Below are positions 36,138-45,037 of a stretch of 64,000 nucleotides of DNA, one piece after another. Location of the stretch: positions 124,001 to 188,000 of the forward strand of contig NZ_SORO01000003.1 of assembly GCF_004368965.1 (NCBI RefSeq), given 5' to 3'. Source of the stretch: Leptospira meyeri (GTDB taxonomy: Bacteria > Spirochaetota > Leptospiria > Leptospirales > Leptospiraceae). The notes below the pieces were generated by a model. That model was not told the DNA's origin. It saw only the letters and a program-made list of their open reading frames with translations, and did no database searches. The number at the start of each line of letters is the position of its first letter. The first letter of the stretch is position 1. A program made the position numbers and the translations under genes.

Positions 36138-37841
36138 ATGCCCTCAGAAAAAAAACGAAAACCGTCAGAAAACTGGACGCGTTTAACAAACACTATACGA
36201 AATTTAATTCAATCAAAACAAGGACCAACTGCCGTTCGTTATGGGATTAGCCTAATCATCCTTGTCATTTCGTTCAATGTATTCAATGTCATCAATAGTT
36301 ATGTTGGTCGCGATTTTATTTCCTCTATTGAACAAAAAAACACAACTGCATTTTACACAAATGCAATGCTTTACGCATTTGTTTTTATTATTTCATCAGG
36401 TATAGGTTCCATCAATCGGTATGCAGAGGAAAGGCTTGGTATCTTATGGCGAGAACAACTTACCTGGAAATTCACTGAAAATTATTTAACGGAAAGAACC
36501 TTTCAAAAAATCATTGGTGGTCCCGGCATCGAAAACCCTGATCAAAGGATTACCGATGATGTCAAAGCCTTTACCACAACAACTATATCCTTTGCCTTAC
36601 TTTTTATTGGTGGTGTGTTCTCGGCAATTTCCTTTTCGGGAGTTCTTTGGAGCATTAACCCAATACTTTTTTTGGTAGCAGTTACTTATGCACTTTCAGG
36701 AACAATATCCACCATCTTTCTTGGAAAATCGCTCATCCGTCTCAACTATGACCAATTGGATATGGAAGCAAGTTACAGGGCAGATCTTTTGCATATTCGC
36801 CAACATGCTGAATCCATTGCAGTGACTCATAGAGAAGCAAGAATGTCAGTTCGATTAAAATCAAGACTAAGAAAGTTAGTAAATAATTTTCGCAAACTCA
36901 TTTCGGTAAACTTGCGACTTAGTTTTTTTACTAATAATTATAATTACTTCATTCAGATCATACCCATGCTCATCATCGCTCCGAGTTATATGAGAGGAGA
37001 AATTGAATTTGGAGTCATCACACAAGCAGCCCTTGCGTTTACAACTCTACTCAATGCATTTTCTCTGATTGTTACACAATTCCAATCCATTTCTGCTTTC
37101 TCAGCTGTAGTCAAACGGTTGAACTCGCTTGAAACAGCAATGTTGGACTCAGAAGCCGATGAAAAACAAAAACGAGAAGTGAACTATAGTTCCGATGAAA
37201 TTAGTTTTGAAAACTTTACTTTATACTCCAATGACCGATCCAAACTTTTAGTAGACAGTTTAGATTTGAAGATCCATAGAAGAGAACGTTGGCTTTTTAC
37301 TTCACCCGATGAAACAGTGAAACTGAGTTTATTCAGATCAATCGCAGGAATTAATAATCATAACGAAGGAAAAATCAAAAAACCAAATCTTGAAGAAATT
37401 CTTTTTTTACCAGAACAACCCTATCTGCCACCTGGTAGGCTCCGAAATGTGATTGTTCCCGCATACAGAAACTTAGATGTATCAGATTCGGAAATTCTTG
37501 CAGAACTAAAAAAAATGGGACTTGAAACTTTGGTGCGTCGTTTTGGTGGCCTAAGGACTTTAAAAGAATGGAACGAAGAACTATCGTTAGCCGAAAAGTA
37601 TAAAATTGCAGTCATTCGTATTCTTTTTGCACAACCAAAGTTTTTGATTTTGGATCGTCCAGGATCAAGTCTTGGGAAATTTGAAATATCAAAGATATTA
37701 AAACTTTTTCACAAACTGGGAGTGACAATTGTTGTCATTGCCAAGGATGAAGAAACTGTTTTGGAATATGACCATCATCTAGATATTTCTCATTTTGGGA
37801 AATGGTCCTTAAGCTCAACCACAAAGGTACAAAACTATTGA
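36138..37841 (+). CDS. ABC half-transporter (SbmA/YddA-like) with degenerate ATPase domain
   Basis: 567 residues. About five or six membrane helices and the family segment NPDQRITDDVKAF identify the ABC_membrane_2 group, which also includes peroxisomal ABCD transporters. The C-terminal nucleotide-binding domain has lost key motifs: the Walker A position near residue 389 reads SPDETVKLS, the signature near 481 is LSLAEKYKIA without GGQ, and the Walker B region near 503 is FLILDRPGSSLG with Arg in place of the catalytic Glu. It is unlikely to hydrolyse ATP by itself. It overlaps the GH94-type gene. Confidence 0.85.
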   Translation: MPSEKKRKPSENWTRLTNTIRNLIQSKQGPTAVRYGISLIILVISFNVFNVINSYVGRDFISSIEQKNTTAFYTNAMLYAFVFIISSGIGSINRYAEERLGILWREQLTWKFTENYLTERTFQKIIGGPGIENPDQRITDDVKAFTTTTISFALLFIGGVFSAISFSGVLWSINPILFLVAVTYALSGTISTIFLGKSLIRLNYDQLDMEASYRADLLHIRQHAESIAVTHREARMSVRLKSRLRKLVNNFRKLISVNLRLSFFTNNYNYFIQIIPMLIIAPSYMRGEIEFGVITQAALAFTTLLNAFSLIVTQFQSISAFSAVVKRLNSLETAMLDSEADEKQKREVNYSSDEISFENFTLYSNDRSKLLVDSLDLKIHRRERWLFTSPDETVKLSLFRSIAGINNHNEGKIKKPNLEEILFLPEQPYLPPGRLRNVIVPAYRNLDVSDSEILAELKKMGLETLVRRFGGLRTLKEWNEELSLAEKYKIAVIRILFAQPKFLILDRPGSSLGKFEISKILKLFHKLGVTIVVIAKDEETVLEYDHHLDISHFGKWSLSSTTKVQNY

Positions 37842-40800
37842 AACAATCTATAAAAAATCAGTCACAACTTGAATTTCATTTTTTATCAAACGGAAATGTA
37901 CATTCGATTCGTTTTGAAGAATTGTTTGTGAACCTTTATCTTGGAAACGAAATGGAGCCAAGCATTAACAATCTTTTTTTACGAATTCATTCAAAAGACG
38001 GATTGGTTTTATATCCAATGTTTGGATCCAATTCAAATTCCCAGTTTCAAATTTTTGGTTCTTCTTATCTCTCAAAGGGACACAACCATGGAATGGATTA
38101 TTCCTTGTATTTGGAACTACATCCTAATCTCCCAGCTTGGCGATATAAAATACAAATCACAAACCATAACAAGGAACCATTGGAATATGATTTGGTTTAT
38201 GTGCAAGATATAGGAATTTGTGATTATGGTGCAGCTAGATTAAATGAATTCTTTGTTTGCCATTACATCCATCATGAACCAGTCGACACAAAAGATTATG
38301 GTTATGGCATCCTTTCTAGACAAAATGAACCGATATCAGGAAAATACCCTGCTTCTTTTTTATTCAGCACGAACCCCATTTCATCTTTTGTTACCGATGG
38401 ACTGGACTTATATCCAATTAGTGTCCAAAAAAAACTTTCCGCTAAACGGAGACAAGGTGAACACTCAATCGTTGGCCTTGAAAGACAAAAAACCAGATTA
38501 CTTCCAGGTAAAACAGAAGAGACATGTTTTTATGGTTATTTATTCGCAGATCTAAAAACCTTAACATCCTTTCCTGATCCCCAAACCCTAGTCCCCAAGA
38601 TTCGACTGGGATGGAACGAGAGCCCTAATTGGAATACTATGACTGTGGTGTCCGCAAGTTCACAGAGTATTTTCTCCACCGCAAAACGAGTAGAAGGTGA
38701 AAATCCCACTGAATCCAATTTAAAAACTTTGTTCCCAGGCGAATGGAGAGAAATTGAATTTTCTCCTTCGGGAAAGCTTCTTTCTTTTTTTACAAATGAA
38801 TCTACCCACGTGGTCTTAAAAGAAAAAGATCGTCTTTGTCTCCGACCACATGGTCAAATTTTAAGGACAGGGGATTTCAAAGTTCCAGACGAATCTTCTC
38901 TCACTGCGACCTGTTATTTTAACGGGATTTTTTTATCTCAACTTACAGAGGGAAACACAAGTATCAACCAATACATATCACGTAACCATAGTTATCTTAA
39001 ATTTTTTCACTCCTATGGACTTCGTATTTTTATTGAAGAAGGATCTGGTTTTGCCCTTTTGGATACCCCTTCTTTTTTGCGAATGGATACAAATCAACTT
39101 GAATGGATCTACTTAAGGGGAAAAGAAGTTTTACGGATTCAGGTAGGAGCCTCAAACGAAAATCAATTTTTGATTCAAGTTGCAACAAACAATTTACAAA
39201 CAAAACAATTCCTTTTATCTTTTCACATTGCTCTTGATGGAGACAACGGAGCATTAGAACTACCTCCCGTTATTACAAAAAACAAAACCAATATCAAAAT
39301 CCAACCAAATCAAAATTCCCCGCTATTCCAAAGATTTGAAGGAAAAGGCTTCCAAATCAAAGGAGAAGACTTCACTCATTGGAGAGTTTCCGATGATCGA
39401 CTTTTATTTTTGGATGGAAATTCCAGAGGACAATCTTATCTGACAGCTCTGGTAGAAGTAAACTCAAACCTTCAATTTTCTATCCAAGGTGATTTGGCAA
39501 CTTCTCTCACACAAAAAAACACTGAGGAAAACCAAACGCAGTTTTTTTCTCATACAAAGTATCTCCCAAAAGGAAAAATACAAAACAGGGAATTGAAAGT
39601 TCTTCAACAGATCAAAGAAATCCTTCCTTGGTTCGAACAAAATGCACGCATTCATTATTTAAATCCAAGAGGACTCGAACAGTACTCGGGAGGCGGATGG
39701 GGAACTAGGGATGTATGCCAAGGTGCCTTTGAACATCTACTTGCAACGGGTGATTTCGAATCCTGTCGCCGTCTTCTTCTTATTGTATTTGAAGAACAAA
39801 ATGAGGATGGAGATTGGCCTCAATGGTTTATGCTCTATCCTCGCGACAAAACAATTCGAGCCGGAGATTCTCATGGAGACATTTTATATTGGCCCATTCT
39901 TGCTCTCTCTACTTACTTAGAAAGGACTGGTGATTTTTCACTCCTTGAAGTAAAAACAAATGTTATCCATAAAAAAGAAACAAAAACGATTTTGGAAGCA
40001 ATAGAAAAAACCATCTCTCTCATAAACAAACGTTTGGTGAAAAATACAAATCTTCCTATCTACGGAAACGGGGATTGGAACGATTCCTTACAACCAGTAA
40101 AAGAAAAATTCCGAACTCAAGCAGTCAGCACTTGGACTGCCGAATTACAATCTCTTACCTATAAGGCACTGATCCAAATCTTTCATCTAACAAATGATAG
40201 AGAAAAAGTAGATTTCTATAAAAAAGAATTAGAGGTTATCAAACAAAATATCAAAGAATTTTGTATGGCGAATGAAACACTTACCGGTTTAAGATACTTT
40301 GATGATACGGATTCACAAAATTTTTTTCTTCATCCGAGAGATACAAAAACTGGAATCCATTATAGTATTCTTCCTATGATTTATGGAATATTAGCAGAGG
40401 TTTTGGATACCAAGGAAGCTGAGTTTCATTTAACCCTCATTAAAAATTTCCTAACGGGTCCAGATGGAGTTCGTTTATTCGATACACCCATTCTTTATTC
40501 AGACGGAAATAACGTTGAATTCAAAAGAGCAGAAACTGCCAGTTACTTTGGAAGGGAAATTGGTCTAATGTACACCCATGCCCATTTACGTTATTGTGAA
40601 TCTTTGGCATATATGGGTAAGGCAGATGATTTTTTTTACAATTTAAACTTAGTCAACCCCATCGGAATCCAAAACAAAGTTCCCGTAAGTAACTATAGAC
40701 AATCAAACTGTTATTACTCAAGTTCCGATGGTTTGTTTTTTGATCGATACGAAGCAAAAGAAAAGTATAAAGATTTGTTAGCTGGTAAGATCCCTTTAGA

Positions 40801-41149
40801 AGGAGGATGGCGAGTTTATTCCAGTGGCCCGGGAATCTATATCAAACTAGTTTACGAGTGTTTGTTTGGGATTCGAATTTTTTCCGATGCACTCGAACTA
40901 GATCCAATCCTTCCGAAAGGTTTAGATGGATTAGAATGGGATGTCAGGTGCCAAGAAAAAGATTTGAAAATCATTTATCGTGTAGAATCAGAAAATGCGA
41001 GTATTGAATTAGCCCAAGTGAATGGCAAAGTCATCCCATTTCAAAGGATGGAAAATCGCTACCGCAGAGGTGGCATTCGGCTCCCATTCGAAGATTTGGA
41101 ATTAAATTTAAAAAAAGATCACAATCACCTGATTTTGACACTAAGATAA
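37802..41149 (+). CDS. GH94-type glycoside phosphorylase, possibly beta-1,2-oligoglucan phosphorylase
   Basis: Up to 1115 residues. The catalytic (alpha/alpha)6 part has YSGGGWGTRDVCQGAFEHLL and NEDGDWPQWFM, then GNGDWNDSL around residue 760, where GH94 enzymes carry the general-acid Asp. At about 1100 residues it is longer than cellobiose phosphorylase (about 800) and close to 1,2-beta-oligoglucan phosphorylases. The start may instead be a TTG at 37838 that overlaps the ABC stop as TTGA, with AAAGG ten bases before. It has no signal peptide, so it probably works on oligosaccharide in the cytoplasm. Specificity is inferred. Confidence 0.85.
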   Translation: MVLKLNHKGTKLLKQSIKNQSQLEFHFLSNGNVHSIRFEELFVNLYLGNEMEPSINNLFLRIHSKDGLVLYPMFGSNSNSQFQIFGSSYLSKGHNHGMDYSLYLELHPNLPAWRYKIQITNHNKEPLEYDLVYVQDIGICDYGAARLNEFFVCHYIHHEPVDTKDYGYGILSRQNEPISGKYPASFLFSTNPISSFVTDGLDLYPISVQKKLSAKRRQGEHSIVGLERQKTRLLPGKTEETCFYGYLFADLKTLTSFPDPQTLVPKIRLGWNESPNWNTMTVVSASSQSIFSTAKRVEGENPTESNLKTLFPGEWREIEFSPSGKLLSFFTNESTHVVLKEKDRLCLRPHGQILRTGDFKVPDESSLTATCYFNGIFLSQLTEGNTSINQYISRNHSYLKFFHSYGLRIFIEEGSGFALLDTPSFLRMDTNQLEWIYLRGKEVLRIQVGASNENQFLIQVATNNLQTKQFLLSFHIALDGDNGALELPPVITKNKTNIKIQPNQNSPLFQRFEGKGFQIKGEDFTHWRVSDDRLLFLDGNSRGQSYLTALVEVNSNLQFSIQGDLATSLTQKNTEENQTQFFSHTKYLPKGKIQNRELKVLQQIKEILPWFEQNARIHYLNPRGLEQYSGGGWGTRDVCQGAFEHLLATGDFESCRRLLLIVFEEQNEDGDWPQWFMLYPRDKTIRAGDSHGDILYWPILALSTYLERTGDFSLLEVKTNVIHKKETKTILEAIEKTISLINKRLVKNTNLPIYGNGDWNDSLQPVKEKFRTQAVSTWTAELQSLTYKALIQIFHLTNDREKVDFYKKELEVIKQNIKEFCMANETLTGLRYFDDTDSQNFFLHPRDTKTGIHYSILPMIYGILAEVLDTKEAEFHLTLIKNFLTGPDGVRLFDTPILYSDGNNVEFKRAETASYFGREIGLMYTHAHLRYCESLAYMGKADDFFYNLNLVNPIGIQNKVPVSNYRQSNCYYSSSDGLFFDRYEAKEKYKDLLAGKIPLEGGWRVYSSGPGIYIKLVYECLFGIRIFSDALELDPILPKGLDGLEWDVRCQEKDLKIIYRVESENASIELAQVNGKVIPFQRMENRYRRGGIRLPFEDLELNLKKDHNHLILTLR

Positions 41150-41156
41150 AAAAGAA

Positions 41157-41188
41157 AAAACGTGTAGAGATTTTTCCCCACACGTTTT
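41157..41188. terminator. Bidirectional terminator between the GH94-type gene and glnK
   Basis: AAAACGTGT and ACACGTTTT form a 9-bp stem with a 14-base loop, flanked by an A run on the left and T-rich sequence on the right. It lies between two convergent genes, eight bases after the phosphorylase stop and 30 bases from the PII stop, and can serve both. Confidence 0.8.
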
Positions 41189-41217
41189 CCGATTTTTCCT
41201 TTGATGAAAGGAAGTTT

Positions 41218-41562
41218 TTAAATGGCGCTTTTGCCTTTTTCGCCAGTTCTGATTCGAATGACTTCTTCGAGAGGAGAGATAAAAATCTTTCCGTCCCCGA
41301 TTTTTCCATCACCACTTTTTGCTGCTTTCAAAATCGCATCAACTGTTGGTTTTACGAATTCATCATTAACGGCGATTTCCAAACGAACTTTTCTTAGCAG
41401 GTTTACAGTGTATTCGTGTCCACGAAAAACTTCTGTTTTCCCTTTTTGTTGTCCGTAACCTTGAACGTCAGATACTGTTAAACGATAGATTTCGTTTTTT
41501 GTTAATTCTGCTTTAACTTCTTCCAACTTATGTGGTTGGATGATTGCAATGATCATTTTCAT
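41218..41562 (-). CDS. glnK: PII nitrogen regulatory protein
   Basis: 114 residues. The start MKMIIAIIQPHKLEEVKAEL and the T-loop GQQKGKTEVFRGHEY (with the uridylylation tyrosine of the RGxEY motif kept and Tyr46 replaced by Phe) are classic, as is the C-terminal GDGKIFISPLEEVIRIRTGE. It senses 2-oxoglutarate and ATP/ADP and plugs the ammonium channel. It follows amt by 20 bases, the normal amtB-glnK pairing, though transcription order here is amt first. Confidence 0.95.
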   Translation of the reverse strand: MKMIIAIIQPHKLEEVKAELTKNEIYRLTVSDVQGYGQQKGKTEVFRGHEYTVNLLRKVRLEIAVNDEFVKPTVDAILKAAKSGDGKIGDGKIFISPLEEVIRIRTGEKGKSAI

Positions 41563-41582
41563 AATGTTATACTCCTATTCCC

Positions 41583-42971
41583 TTAACCACGAGCTCGGAT
41601 ATTGAAATCAGGGTAAGCTTCCGCTCCATGTTCCCCAAGATCCAAACCACTAAGTTCTTCCTCTTCACCCACTCGGATTCCACCTGCAAGTTTCAACACA
41701 AACCATAATGCCAATGATACGACGAATGTGAAACCACCAATCGCAAGAATTCCATAAAGTTGTGTTAAGATAGAAGGAACTTCTACTCCAGCCGGAGAAC
41801 CTTCGTATCCAAAGATTGCGACAGCTAATGTTCCCCAAATACCGCAAACTAAGTGAACAGATGTTGCACCTACTGGGTCATCAATTTTGATTTTATCAAA
41901 GAAAAGAACAGATAATACCACAAGAGCACCAGACACCGCGCCAATGATAGCAGCTGATGTAGGACTTACAATCGCACAAGGTGCAGTGATTCCCACAAGA
42001 CCAGCAAGTGTTCCATTTAAAATCATACCAAGATCTGGTTTTTTCAAAATGATCCAAGCTGTCACAGTGGATGCAAGAGCACCGAGGGCTGCAGAAATAT
42101 TAGTGGTAACAATCACATGTGCCATCACACTTCCGTCACCTACTCCCATAGTGGAACCAGGATTAAACCCAAACCAGCCAAGCCAAAGGATAAGTGTTCC
42201 GAGAGCTGCAGAAGTCATGTTGTGTCCAAGGATCGGTTTGATTCTACCATCAGGTAAAAATTTTCCTTTCCTTGCGCCGAGGACGATCGCACCAGCAAGA
42301 GCAGCCCATCCACCTACTGAGTGTACTACGGTAGAACCAGCGAAGTCATGAAAACCGAGTGCGGAGATCCATCCACCACCCCAAACCCAGTGGCCTGTGA
42401 ATGGATACATAACTGCGACAAGGATAAAAGAGAAGATAAGAAAAGAATGAAATTTAATTCGTTCTGCTACTGCTCCAGAAACAATTGTTGCTGCTGTCGC
42501 CGCAAAAACCAATTGAAAGAAAAACTTTGCAAGAAGAGGAACACCTGTCCAATTCATAGATGAATACACACCTTGGTATGCATCGCCAATGGCAGGAGAG
42601 TTATCAGCTCCACCTAAGAAAAAAAGACCTTCCGTTGCCATGAAGGGAGATCCGTCACCAAACATCAAACCCCAACCAATTGCCCAATAAGAGAATGTTG
42701 CAGCTGCAAAAACGATAAAGTTTTTTGCTAGAATGTTTACGGTGTTTTTTGATTGAGCAAAACCCGATTCAACGAGAGCAAAACCGGCATTCATAAAGAA
42801 TACCAACATACCAGCGACTAGCACCCATAAGGTGTCTAAACCAACTGTTAAAGTTTGGATTGCGTTTGCGGTTTCTTGCGCCGGGTTCGCGACGGTTGCA
42901 GCTTCATCTGCAAAAAGGAACATCGGAACAACCAGGAGCAGGAAGGCGATTGATTTGAAATACTGTTTCAT
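41583..42971 (-). CDS. amt: Ammonium transporter Amt
   Basis: About 462 residues from ATG 42971. An ATG at 42992 would add seven, but only nine bases would separate it from the predicted sigma-54 start site. A cleavable signal peptide (SIAFLLLVVPMFLFADEA) precedes the Amt core: MLVFFMNAGFALVESGFAQ, the conserved FHDFAGSTVVHSVGG pore region, and SLALWFVLKLAGGIRV at the end. It imports ammonium. It is co-transcribed with the PII gene, and a sigma-54-type promoter sits directly upstream. Confidence 0.95.
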   Translation of the reverse strand: MKQYFKSIAFLLLVVPMFLFADEAATVANPAQETANAIQTLTVGLDTLWVLVAGMLVFFMNAGFALVESGFAQSKNTVNILAKNFIVFAAATFSYWAIGWGLMFGDGSPFMATEGLFFLGGADNSPAIGDAYQGVYSSMNWTGVPLLAKFFFQLVFAATAATIVSGAVAERIKFHSFLIFSFILVAVMYPFTGHWVWGGGWISALGFHDFAGSTVVHSVGGWAALAGAIVLGARKGKFLPDGRIKPILGHNMTSAALGTLILWLGWFGFNPGSTMGVGDGSVMAHVIVTTNISAALGALASTVTAWIILKKPDLGMILNGTLAGLVGITAPCAIVSPTSAAIIGAVSGALVVLSVLFFDKIKIDDPVGATSVHLVCGIWGTLAVAIFGYEGSPAGVEVPSILTQLYGILAIGGFTFVVSLALWFVLKLAGGIRVGEEEELSGLDLGEHGAEAYPDFNIRARG

Positions 42972-43011
42972 ATTACCATGTTTCCTTTCCATGTTATTTG
43001 CTTAGTAACAG

Positions 43012-43028
43012 TGCAAGATTGGTACCCA
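43012..43028 (-). promoter_or_regulatory. Sigma-54-type promoter for amt-glnK
   Basis: On the minus strand, GGGTACCAATCTTGCA has GG and GC separated by exactly ten bases (GC at 43013-43014, GG at 43025-43026) with TTGCA around -12. The predicted start of transcription, near 43001, leaves about 30 bases of leader before the amt ATG at 42971. Nitrogen-controlled sigma-54 promoters are usual for amt-glnK. Confidence 0.75.
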
Positions 43029-43110
43029 AATTGAATTCTAGGGACTAGAGACAGGAAAAAAAACTATTAATGCCTAAAAACCCTCCATTTTGTCTATATT
43101 CTTAAGGCAA

Positions 43111-43127
43111 TTGGCAAGAAACTTGCG
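43111..43127 (+). promoter_or_regulatory. Second sigma-54-type promoter, pointing right
   Basis: TTGGCAAGAAACTTGC on the plus strand matches the -24/-12 pattern closely (GG at 43113-43114, ten bases, GC at 43125-43126, TTGC at -12). It faces away from amt. A transcript would begin near 43138, leading into a 128-base non-coding leader and then the photolyase gene. Confidence 0.6.
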
Positions 43128-43137
43128 GAGGTGGAAT

Positions 43138-43250
43138 CCTAAGCAGAGAACAATGTGATTAAATATAAAACATATTGCATTTTTATTACACAAATCTCCC
43201 GGACTTTGGCTTGGTCCACTCAGGAAAAAAAGTAACCGAATTACTTTTTT
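43138..43250 (+). ncRNA. Candidate short transcript from the rightward sigma-54 site
   Basis: From the predicted start to the A/T stem-loop is about 110 bases with no ORF of note (the only ATG, at 43153, stops at once). It contains a small hairpin (GGAC/GTCC) near 43201 and ends in AAAAAAGTAA-CCGAA-TTACTTTTTT at 43226-43250. The stem has only one G-C pair, so termination is uncertain. Alternatively this is simply the 5' leader of the photolyase mRNA. Confidence 0.3.
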
Positions 43251-43265
43251 CCCCCTCTAATAAAG

Positions 43266-44756
43266 GTGAATCAGGAACGGATCCGTCTCTGTAATGCCAA
43301 TCCCATTCAGAACCAAGGAAAGTACATCCTCTACTGGATGCAAGCCTACCGCCGATTTGATTCGAACCACTCATTTTCTTTTGCGGTTCATCTCGCAAAA
43401 GAACAAAAGAAAGAACTCATTGTGTATGAGGGATTACGTTCCGACTATCCTTGGTCTTCCGAGAGAATCCATAAGTTCATTATCGAAGGGATGTATGATA
43501 ACCAAACAAGAGCAGACGAACTTGGAATCAATTATTGGCCTTTTATCGAATCCAAAAAGAATCCCGCTCGTGGTATTTTAAAAGAATTATCCAAAAACGC
43601 TGCGGCAATTGTTACTGATGACTTTCCTTGTTTTATCATTCCCGAACAAACTAAAAAATTAGCCGAAAAAATCAACTGCCCTCTTTTTGCTGTGGATAGC
43701 AATTCATTGATTCCGTTTTCTAGATTTGAAAAAGAAGCTAGTGCCGCAAGGATTCTACGTATTTGGATTCATAAAGAATTTTTAAAAGGGATACCCGAAA
43801 GAGCAAATCCAAACTGGAAAAAAGAAGATTTAGAAGGTCTTCATCAAAATTCAAAACCACCAAAAGGATTTGGCTTACCGAAAGAATTAAATACATTCCT
43901 GAATTCCTTTGATTTTAAAAACAACGTTATTCCCGCCAAAGACGTGAAAGGTGGCCGTAATGAAGCACTGAAGATATTAAAAACTTTTGTATCAAAAAAA
44001 TTAATGGATTATGCAACTGGGAGATCCCAACCCAATCCACCTGAATTCACTGCAACAAGTGGCCTTTCTCCTTACCTACACTTTGGTCATATAGGCATCG
44101 AAGAAATCTTTCAATCTGTTTTAGATACTTCTTCAAAAGGGAAGTGGAATCCAGAACGAATGAGTCACCAAAAACCTGGAGATAGGGAACATTTTTATTC
44201 TGAGTCGACTTCAGCCAACCACTTCTTAGATGAGCTAATTACATGGAGAGATATAGGGTATTTATTTTTTTGGAAATCCAAATCTCAAAATATCAATTTA
44301 GATAATCTACCTGATTGGGTTAAAACTAATTTCAAAAAACATAAATCAGATACGAGAGAGTATCTTTATTCCTTAGAACAATTTGAATCTGCAAAAACAC
44401 ACGATGAACTCTGGAATGCTGCCCAAACAGAACTTGTACAAACAGGAAGGATGCATAACTACATGAGAATGTTATGGGGTAAAAAGGTAATCGAGTGGAC
44501 AAAATCCTACGAAGAAGCCTTCGAAATTTTAGAACATTTGAATAACAAATATGCATACGATGGAAGAAATCCCAATTCTTATACTGGAATTTTATGGTGT
44601 TTTGGATTATTTGATAGGCCATGGTTTCCTGAACGAAATGTATTCGGGAATGTTCGGTTTATGTCTTCCGATTCCACAAAAAAGAAGTTTAAAATGAAAT
44701 CCTATTTGGAGTATATTGGTGAACTGAGTGGGAACTCCGACTCACTTTTTCCATGA
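43266..44756 (+). CDS. Class II CPD photolyase
   Basis: 496 residues. The N-terminal photolyase domain has YILYWMQAYRRFDSNHSF and FEGLRSDYPW-like features. The class II C-terminal signature is extensive: LWNAAQTELVQTGRMHNYMRM, KKVIEWTKS, then KYAYDGRNPNSYTGILW and RPWFPERNVFGNVR. It uses blue light and FADH- to split cyclobutane pyrimidine dimers. The GTG start is dictated by an upstream in-frame stop and the conserved N-terminal region; no strong ribosome site is seen. It overlaps the next gene by four bases. Confidence 0.9.
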   Translation: MNQERIRLCNANPIQNQGKYILYWMQAYRRFDSNHSFSFAVHLAKEQKKELIVYEGLRSDYPWSSERIHKFIIEGMYDNQTRADELGINYWPFIESKKNPARGILKELSKNAAAIVTDDFPCFIIPEQTKKLAEKINCPLFAVDSNSLIPFSRFEKEASAARILRIWIHKEFLKGIPERANPNWKKEDLEGLHQNSKPPKGFGLPKELNTFLNSFDFKNNVIPAKDVKGGRNEALKILKTFVSKKLMDYATGRSQPNPPEFTATSGLSPYLHFGHIGIEEIFQSVLDTSSKGKWNPERMSHQKPGDREHFYSESTSANHFLDELITWRDIGYLFFWKSKSQNINLDNLPDWVKTNFKKHKSDTREYLYSLEQFESAKTHDELWNAAQTELVQTGRMHNYMRMLWGKKVIEWTKSYEEAFEILEHLNNKYAYDGRNPNSYTGILWCFGLFDRPWFPERNVFGNVRFMSSDSTKKKFKMKSYLEYIGELSGNSDSLFP

Positions 44757-45037
44757 CAGAAGAAAACCTACCGGCTACATTTGAAGAAACAAAAACCAAT
44801 TTTGATTCTATTTACTTTTACTTTGTCATTCTTTTTAATGACTCCATTCACGAGTTTTCCTATGTAGAAGATTGTTTGATGAAACTTTGTTTCAAAACAA
44901 AAAAAGAAGCAAAAAAAATTGCAATTGAAGCACATACCAATGGGAAAGCAGTTTGTTTTCAAGGTAGTATGGAAGAATGTGAAACGGTTGCTGATAATAT
45001 GACAGGTGCCAACTTAACAGTGATTTTAGGTGTATGA
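44753..45037 (+). CDS. ClpS-like N-degron adaptor
   Basis: 94 residues. The segments YFVILFNDSIHEFSYVEDCL, KKEAKKIAIEAHTNGKAVCF and SMEECETVADNM track the ClpS fold, which delivers N-degron substrates to ClpAP. Asn-Asp of the NDD motif and the binding-pocket His are kept, but the second Asp is Ser. The start overlaps the photolyase stop, and its stop overlaps the AlkD-like start, both by four bases. If a true ClpS, specificity may differ from the standard adaptor. Confidence 0.7.
   Translation: MTEENLPATFEETKTNFDSIYFYFVILFNDSIHEFSYVEDCLMKLCFKTKKEAKKIAIEAHTNGKAVCFQGSMEECETVADNMTGANLTVILGV

Noticed and set aside
41887..42351. 154-residue plus-strand ORF inside amt
   Set aside because: It is antisense to a well-conserved ammonium transporter; its composition reflects the opposite strand's codon use.
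43186..43398. Short minus-strand ORF in the amt/photolyase gap
   Set aside because: No ribosome site, no family features, and it runs antisense into the photolyase gene.
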